This document shows positions 1 to 6,000 of a stretch of DNA of 7,598 nucleotides, one piece after another (position 1 is the first letter of the stretch; each line of letters begins with the position of its first letter). Origin of the DNA: Nitrospirae bacterium GWC2_56_14 (GTDB taxonomy: Bacteria; Nitrospirota; UBA9217); contig MHDY01000038.1 in assembly GCA_001803705.1 (NCBI GenBank), forward strand, positions 1-7,598, read 5' to 3'. A program made the position numbers and the translations under genes. The notes beneath the pieces were generated by a model that saw only the letters and a program-made list of their open reading frames with translations, ran no database searches and had not been told where the DNA came from.

Positions 1-3000
1 GAAGCATGGTAGCCATGGGGCAGCTCGATCTCCACCATGACCCAGTTGCCCTTGCTCTTCTGGCTCAAAGTCTCGGGCTCGACCTCAATATCCACAGTGA
101 TGCCCGTTTGCGGCAGATGGACCGTGAATTTTGTCATGGCGGTCCAGGCCCCGTCGCGATTGCCGTCATTTGCCCGGCAGCGCCAGAAGTAGGCCGTATT
201 ATCGGCTAGCGGAACGGAAAGCGTCGTGGAGGTGCGCCCTGTCCCTTCTGCCACACCGGTGGTGGACCAGATCATCGCGGACTCGTAGAATACCTGGAAT
301 TCATAGGTGAGCAGGATGCTGTCGGGATCTGTCGCATTCAGTACCGTGAGCGTTGGCATGGCGCTGTCGACGCTGCTTCCCTCTGCCGGAGACACGATCT
401 TCGGCGCGGCAGGCTCGTCGTCGCCCGTGTTGACGGTAAAGGAGAGCGGTGCAGTCCATCCGCTCGAAAGCTCGCCGTCATATGCCTGCGCCTGCCAGTA
501 ATAGGTACGGTTTTCCTTGAGCGCAACGGAAACCGTCCAGGATGTCGTTCCCGGCATTTCAACGACGCCCGTCGCCGATGCCGCCGGCAGGCTCAGGGCG
601 GCGTCCTCGTATACCGCGAAATCGTAGGTCAAAATATCCTGATCGAGGTCAGTCGCGTTCTGCACCGAAAGGGTCGGCGTGAAGACGTTCACGCCCGCGC
701 CGTCCGACGGATTGGAAGGGACCGGCCTTTCGGGAGCGTCATTCGCCGTGTTCACGAAGAAGCCGGTCACGCCGGACCAGTCGCTCTCCGCGGCGCCGTC
801 GCTCGCCTTGGCGCGGACGAAGTAGTCCCTGTTGTCGAGAAGCCCGTCAACGTGCCATGTGGTCGTTCCCCCTCCCTGCGGAAGACCGGTGACCCGGCGC
901 AGGTTCGGCGAATCGAAGGTCTTCACGGTATCCAGTTCGATGCTGTACGTAATGACCTCCGAATCAGCGTCTATGCTGCTCTGCAGCACCATGTCCGGCG
1001 AAAGCGTTGCCACTTCGCCGCCGTCAGCCGGAGCGATGACAACAGGAACGGTCGGCGCATTGTTCCCGGTGTTCACGAAGAACCGAACGGCCGGTGCTGC
1101 CCAGTCGCCCTGTATTACCCAGTCATCCGCCTGTGCCCGCCAGTAGTACCATACGTCCTCTTCCAGCTGCACCGGGACCTGCCACGATGTCGTTCCCTGT
1201 CCCGCAGACACGCCCAGAGCAGACGTCACGGTCTGGGTGAACTGGGAATCCAGCGCGACCTCGAAGTTGTAGGTCAGGGACGCGCTGTCGGGATCAACGG
1301 CATTGATGACGGTCAGCACTGGCGTGCGCGTCGCAACCTCCATCCCGTCGTCCGGGCTCGTGGGCACGGGGGCCGATGGCGGATCTTCGACGGCGTTGAC
1401 CCTGAACGCGGCGGTGCTCATCCATTCCCCGTAGAGCTTCCCGTCAAAGGCCTTCGCCCGCCAGTAGTACCAGGCGTTCTCCGTCAGTTCCTGAGACACC
1501 TGCCAGGAGGACGTTCCGGTCCCTTCGGCTATGCCTCCCGCGGGAGGAGTGACCGGCACGGTCAGGTCGCTGTCCGCATAGACCTCGAACGTATAGGTCA
1601 GCGGATCGTTGTTCGGGTCCGAAGCGTTATTGATCATCAGCTCCGGCAGGGACGTCCCGGCATCCGCGCCGTCCGCGGGCGCGGCCGGGGACGGGGTCGT
1701 CGGCGCCCGGTTGATCTGAACTTCATAGCTTACGGTCACCGGCTCGCTCGCATTCCCCGCCTTGTCCGTGGCGCGGAAGCTGACGCTGTGTGTGCCGTTG
1801 TCATCCATGGTCGGGTCCCAGGTGGCGCCGAACCTGCCGCGCGCCGGATCGGATACCGGCAGAAGGCTCCAGGTGCCGTTATCCCGCCGGTATTCGACCT
1901 GGTCGACGCCCGAAGCATTGTCCGTAACGGACGTCAGGATCGATACGGTCGAGTAATAGCGGTTCCCTTCCCCAGGCGAAAGGATGGTCACCACCGGCGG
2001 TGTCAGATCTTTTATTGTAAAGGATGCGCTGGCGATGGTCTTCGTCCCGGCCGGTGAAAGAGCCTGGAGAATTGCCGTATAGGTCTTCAAACCATACCCA
2101 TTCGTGCTGACGATGACTTGCCCGCTCGTGCTGCTGTTCTGGACAATATCCACGAGTTCTTCATGGGTTTGCAAGACGGTCTGCGTTTCCCCGTCGAGAA
2201 TTGATATTCTCGTTGTATACCCCAGGGCATCGGCATTTCCTGCATTGGCGAGAGTATACGCTACCTGCGTAGTATTGCCCAGAGGAACGACCGTGGGTGC
2301 CGCGGAAATGGAGCCGCTCAGAACGATCACGCTGTTGATCCTGAAGGCCGCCGACTTCGTCACCGCAGCGCCGCCGTCAAAGGACACCTGAACGACGGCA
2401 TTATAATCGCCGGGCATCGTGAGCCCCGTATTCCAGAGAGAGCTCAGGTCAACAGACGCTCCGGGCAGAAGGTTGGATGCGGTCTTTATTTCGTTGAACA
2501 GGACCGTTCCCAAAGCATCGGTGATGGACACTGTTGCCTGGAGCGCGGGAATGATGCAATTCTTCCCAATGTTCCTGATCGTCAAGCCCGTTACAACGTT
2601 TTCCTGCGGGCCGTAGGCGATCTTGTCGGTCACGACAGTCAGGCCGGCAGCGGCATCGGAAATGATGGTAAAGGGCGTCATATTTTCCGACAGTATGATG
2701 CCGGAAGCGTCCTTGAGTGCTGAATGGACTATATAGGCACCCGCATAGGTTGATCCGGTGTTCCAAACATAGTTCTGAGTCGCTTCTTTTGCATAGGCCA
2801 GATTCACTGCCTTTGAATCGAACAGCGATACGAGATGCCCGTTTTCATCCTCGATCCGGACGTCGAGTACGCCGTTTGTGGTTGGGCCGGTGTTCCGTAT
2901 CGTTACGGATATGTTCGCGTTTTGGCTGCTGCCGTACTGTGCCGCATCCAGGGCAGTGATCATGGACATCCCGACATGGTCCGCGACATAGAAGTCCTTT

Positions 3001-6000
3001 ATTGCGAGATTGTTGGATTCAATGCTCTCAAGAATCAAGTCGTCGGGGTCGACGACGACAACCAGCCGGTTCTCGCCGACCTTACCCGTGCTGTCCCAGA
3101 CAGCGCTCACGAGTTCCTCTCCACCGGACGCCATGGAAGAGATACGTTTGGATGTGAGTAGTTCCAACAGCCCATTCGAGTTCCAGAGATAAACATCGAC
3201 CCCTACATCGTTCACGCCGGCCTGCCCTTTATTCGAGACGACAATATTGGCAGTCATCTGATCGCCAGCGATTGGATAAGTCGGGTAGAGGTAAACATCG
3301 TCGACTGAAACAACAAGATCCGGAGACTGCGATGCCTCGTACGTTACGGAGATCGGATCAGAGGGATCGCTTTCATTCGATGAAAAATCCCGTGCGGTGG
3401 CGGTGAAACTATTTTCGCCGATGGCGAGTTGCATTGCGCTTAATGTGAAGCTGCCCGCAGGTTTTTGTATGAAGAGGCGATATTCTTCTGACACCGTTTG
3501 ACCGACAATGACGGTCTCGCCGGAAACGGTAGTATCAAAGAAGGTGATGTACGGAAGGTCAGGCGTGATTCGCTGGGGCTCCTCTCCGCCTTCTGCATAC
3601 GCCTTCCACAGAGACTCAAATCCACTTGCATCATCCCAGATCCTGACGAGAAGAGAGTTGTTGTCGATTCTCCAGGACACTTCATATGGTACTCCGCTTA
3701 ATCCGTTGACCGGCGTCTGGTTTCCGTTTTCTATGTTTAGAATGTACAGCTCGCCGCTGTCGTTTCTGTAAGACAAGAACGCCAGTTTCTTGTTATCGGA
3801 GGACCAGTCGATCACCCAACCGTCGACATTGTCGTCAATAAGCGTTGTGGTTCCAGCGGCCAGGTCGTATATATAAAGATCACCGTTATTATCAGAGTAT
3901 GCAATTCTTTCGCCGTCAGGAGAAAGCTTCTGCATATACACGCCATTCACGCTGACAACCTCTGTCAATTCTCCGCTTGTGAAGTCCTTCCGCCAGATGC
4001 CCTGCGCTCCTGCACTCCATTTGGTGAAAGTCAGGACCTTGCCGTCTGCAGACCAAGAGGGGCTCTGCTGCAGCATATAAGTATAAGGTTCATCCGTCAG
4101 AGGAGCGCTCTCACCAGTCGCCACGTCGTAAATACCGATACGTTCACCGTTGCTCCAGAAGGAATAAGCGATCCTCTTTCCTTCAGGAGACCAGAGCGGC
4201 AGGTATCCGTTCGGTACTATCAACTCTGCTTCCCCTGTCTGGATCGACCGAGTCCAGATTGAATCGGTGTCCTGGTAGTAAACACTGTACGCAAGCTGCA
4301 TCCCATCTGGCGATAAGGACGCGCCGAAATCGCCGTAGTCGTCCATACCAGACTCTTCCATCTCTTCATGATCCAGGGCAACAGTTGTTCCCGCAAAGAC
4401 TCCGTCCCTGAGCAGTGATACCGTTGAACCGGGCTCCGCCATACCGGAGATATCAGTGTAGTTCGTCAAAACCGTGATCGGGCTTCCGGCAGTGGTCGGG
4501 AAAGAGATGACCGGTTTTGCAGGGGGGACCACGTCTGAAGACGTTCCGGATGCTTCATTGGAATAACCGCTCAGATTTCCTGCCGCATCAACAGCGGCTA
4601 CAACATAGAAATAGGTAGTCCCGCTCGTGACTGCTGTGTCGAGATAGGAATATTCCCGAATCAAGCTGTTGTTTACCTTGCTGTACGGTCCTCCGCTCAC
4701 GGCGCTCCTGTACAGGTTAAAGCCTTCTGCTATGCCGTCGTAGACCCATGCTGCATTCAAGCCTCCGCCCGGCTCCGATGTAACCGTAAGGCTTGTCGGG
4801 CTTGTGGGCGGCGCGACATATACCGTGGCCGTCTCCACATTGGACATCGGACTTTCGTTCCCGATCGCATCCACCGCGGCAACGCGATATGAATAGACTC
4901 CGTTCAAAAGATAGGCGTTAAGGTACGTAGTCAAGGGGACCAAGGTTGTCCCGATCTTTACCCATCCCTGCCCGATATTCCGGTAAATAGTATAGCTCGC
5001 GGTATCAGTCTCAGGGCTGGTAGTCCAGTTAAGGGTAACGTCGGAATTCAGGACCGTTGCTGTCAAGACCGGCGCAGACGGCGCGACAATGTCCCCCACG
5101 CTCGCGCTTTCCATTTCTGACGACGGGCCCTCAAAGCCATAATTGTCCACAGCCGTTACCGTGTAACCATACTGCTTGTCCGGCAGGTTCCAATCATCAT
5201 AAGACGGAGGCGCTGTTTGAACGACATTGTCCTTCAGTATGCTGACCTCGGCAAGCCGCACCTGTTTCGCGCTGTTCACGTCCGTGGAATCTGTGATAAA
5301 GATCCTGATTTTATCGGTGCGGCACGCAGGCGTGAAGTCAAAGACATTGTTCTTGACCGCGTTCCCGACCACCTTCGCCTGAGTGATCCAGGCATTCGCA
5401 TCAGCGGACCAGACCTGGATCTCGAAATCCTTGCCCGCATACATTACTTCATTCCCTGAGCTGTCAGTATCAGCGCCCCAATGGATTTCCAGGTGACGGA
5501 TAAGTTCCGGCGCTGCCAGGTCCATTTCCCACCAGGCGGGGTAGTCGGCACTGGCGCCGTTCTGTGGCGTCCAGTAGCTCTGCTGATCATAATCCATGGC
5601 TGTCCAGGGGTCATTATTGTAGGGATCGAAGGATGATGAAGCAAGTACATCGGCCGGCGAAACAGTGTCGGCAATGTTCACCTTGACACCGTCGCGATAG
5701 AGGTTGTATCCCAGGATGTCCGTTTCCGGATTCTGGTCCCACGCAAGATGAACGTCGTGGCCCTGTACCGGCGCCGTGAGTCCGGTCGGAGCGCCGGGGG
5801 TATCGTTGTAAATGACGATGACAACATCCGAGTCTTTACTGATATTTCCCGCGCTGTCCGTGGCACGCGCGGTTATCTTGTTCTCTCCCGGGGCAAGCGC
5901 GGCGTCGGCCGTAAAGACTCCGGCTGCATCGGCGGTTGCCGTTCCCAGGGATACGAGACCCGAACCGGTATCACCGAATATCGATACGGCTGAGTTGGCC

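Noticed and set aside
111..1712. Repeats at 312-324 bp spacing as a CRISPR or non-coding repeat array
   Set aside because: The period is far too long, the copies are diverged at DNA level and the similarity is clear only in protein sequence, so they are protein-domain repeats.
852..2057. 401-codon open frame on the plus strand
   Set aside because: It lies in the exact antisense codon register of the real gene, where a stop would need a sense TTA, CTA or TCA codon; these are rare in this GC-rich part. Its translation is Arg/Gly/Val-rich with no recognisable domain.
2449..2766. Minus-strand 105-codon frame in another phase
   Set aside because: It overlaps CARDB-like modules A and B in the main frame and gives a Cys/His/Arg-rich sequence without a pattern, so it is a shadow.
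3465..4376. Propeller region as a separate tolB gene
   Set aside because: The frame is continuous on both sides, there is no signal peptide, start context or stop, and the flanks are two halves of one Ig-like module.
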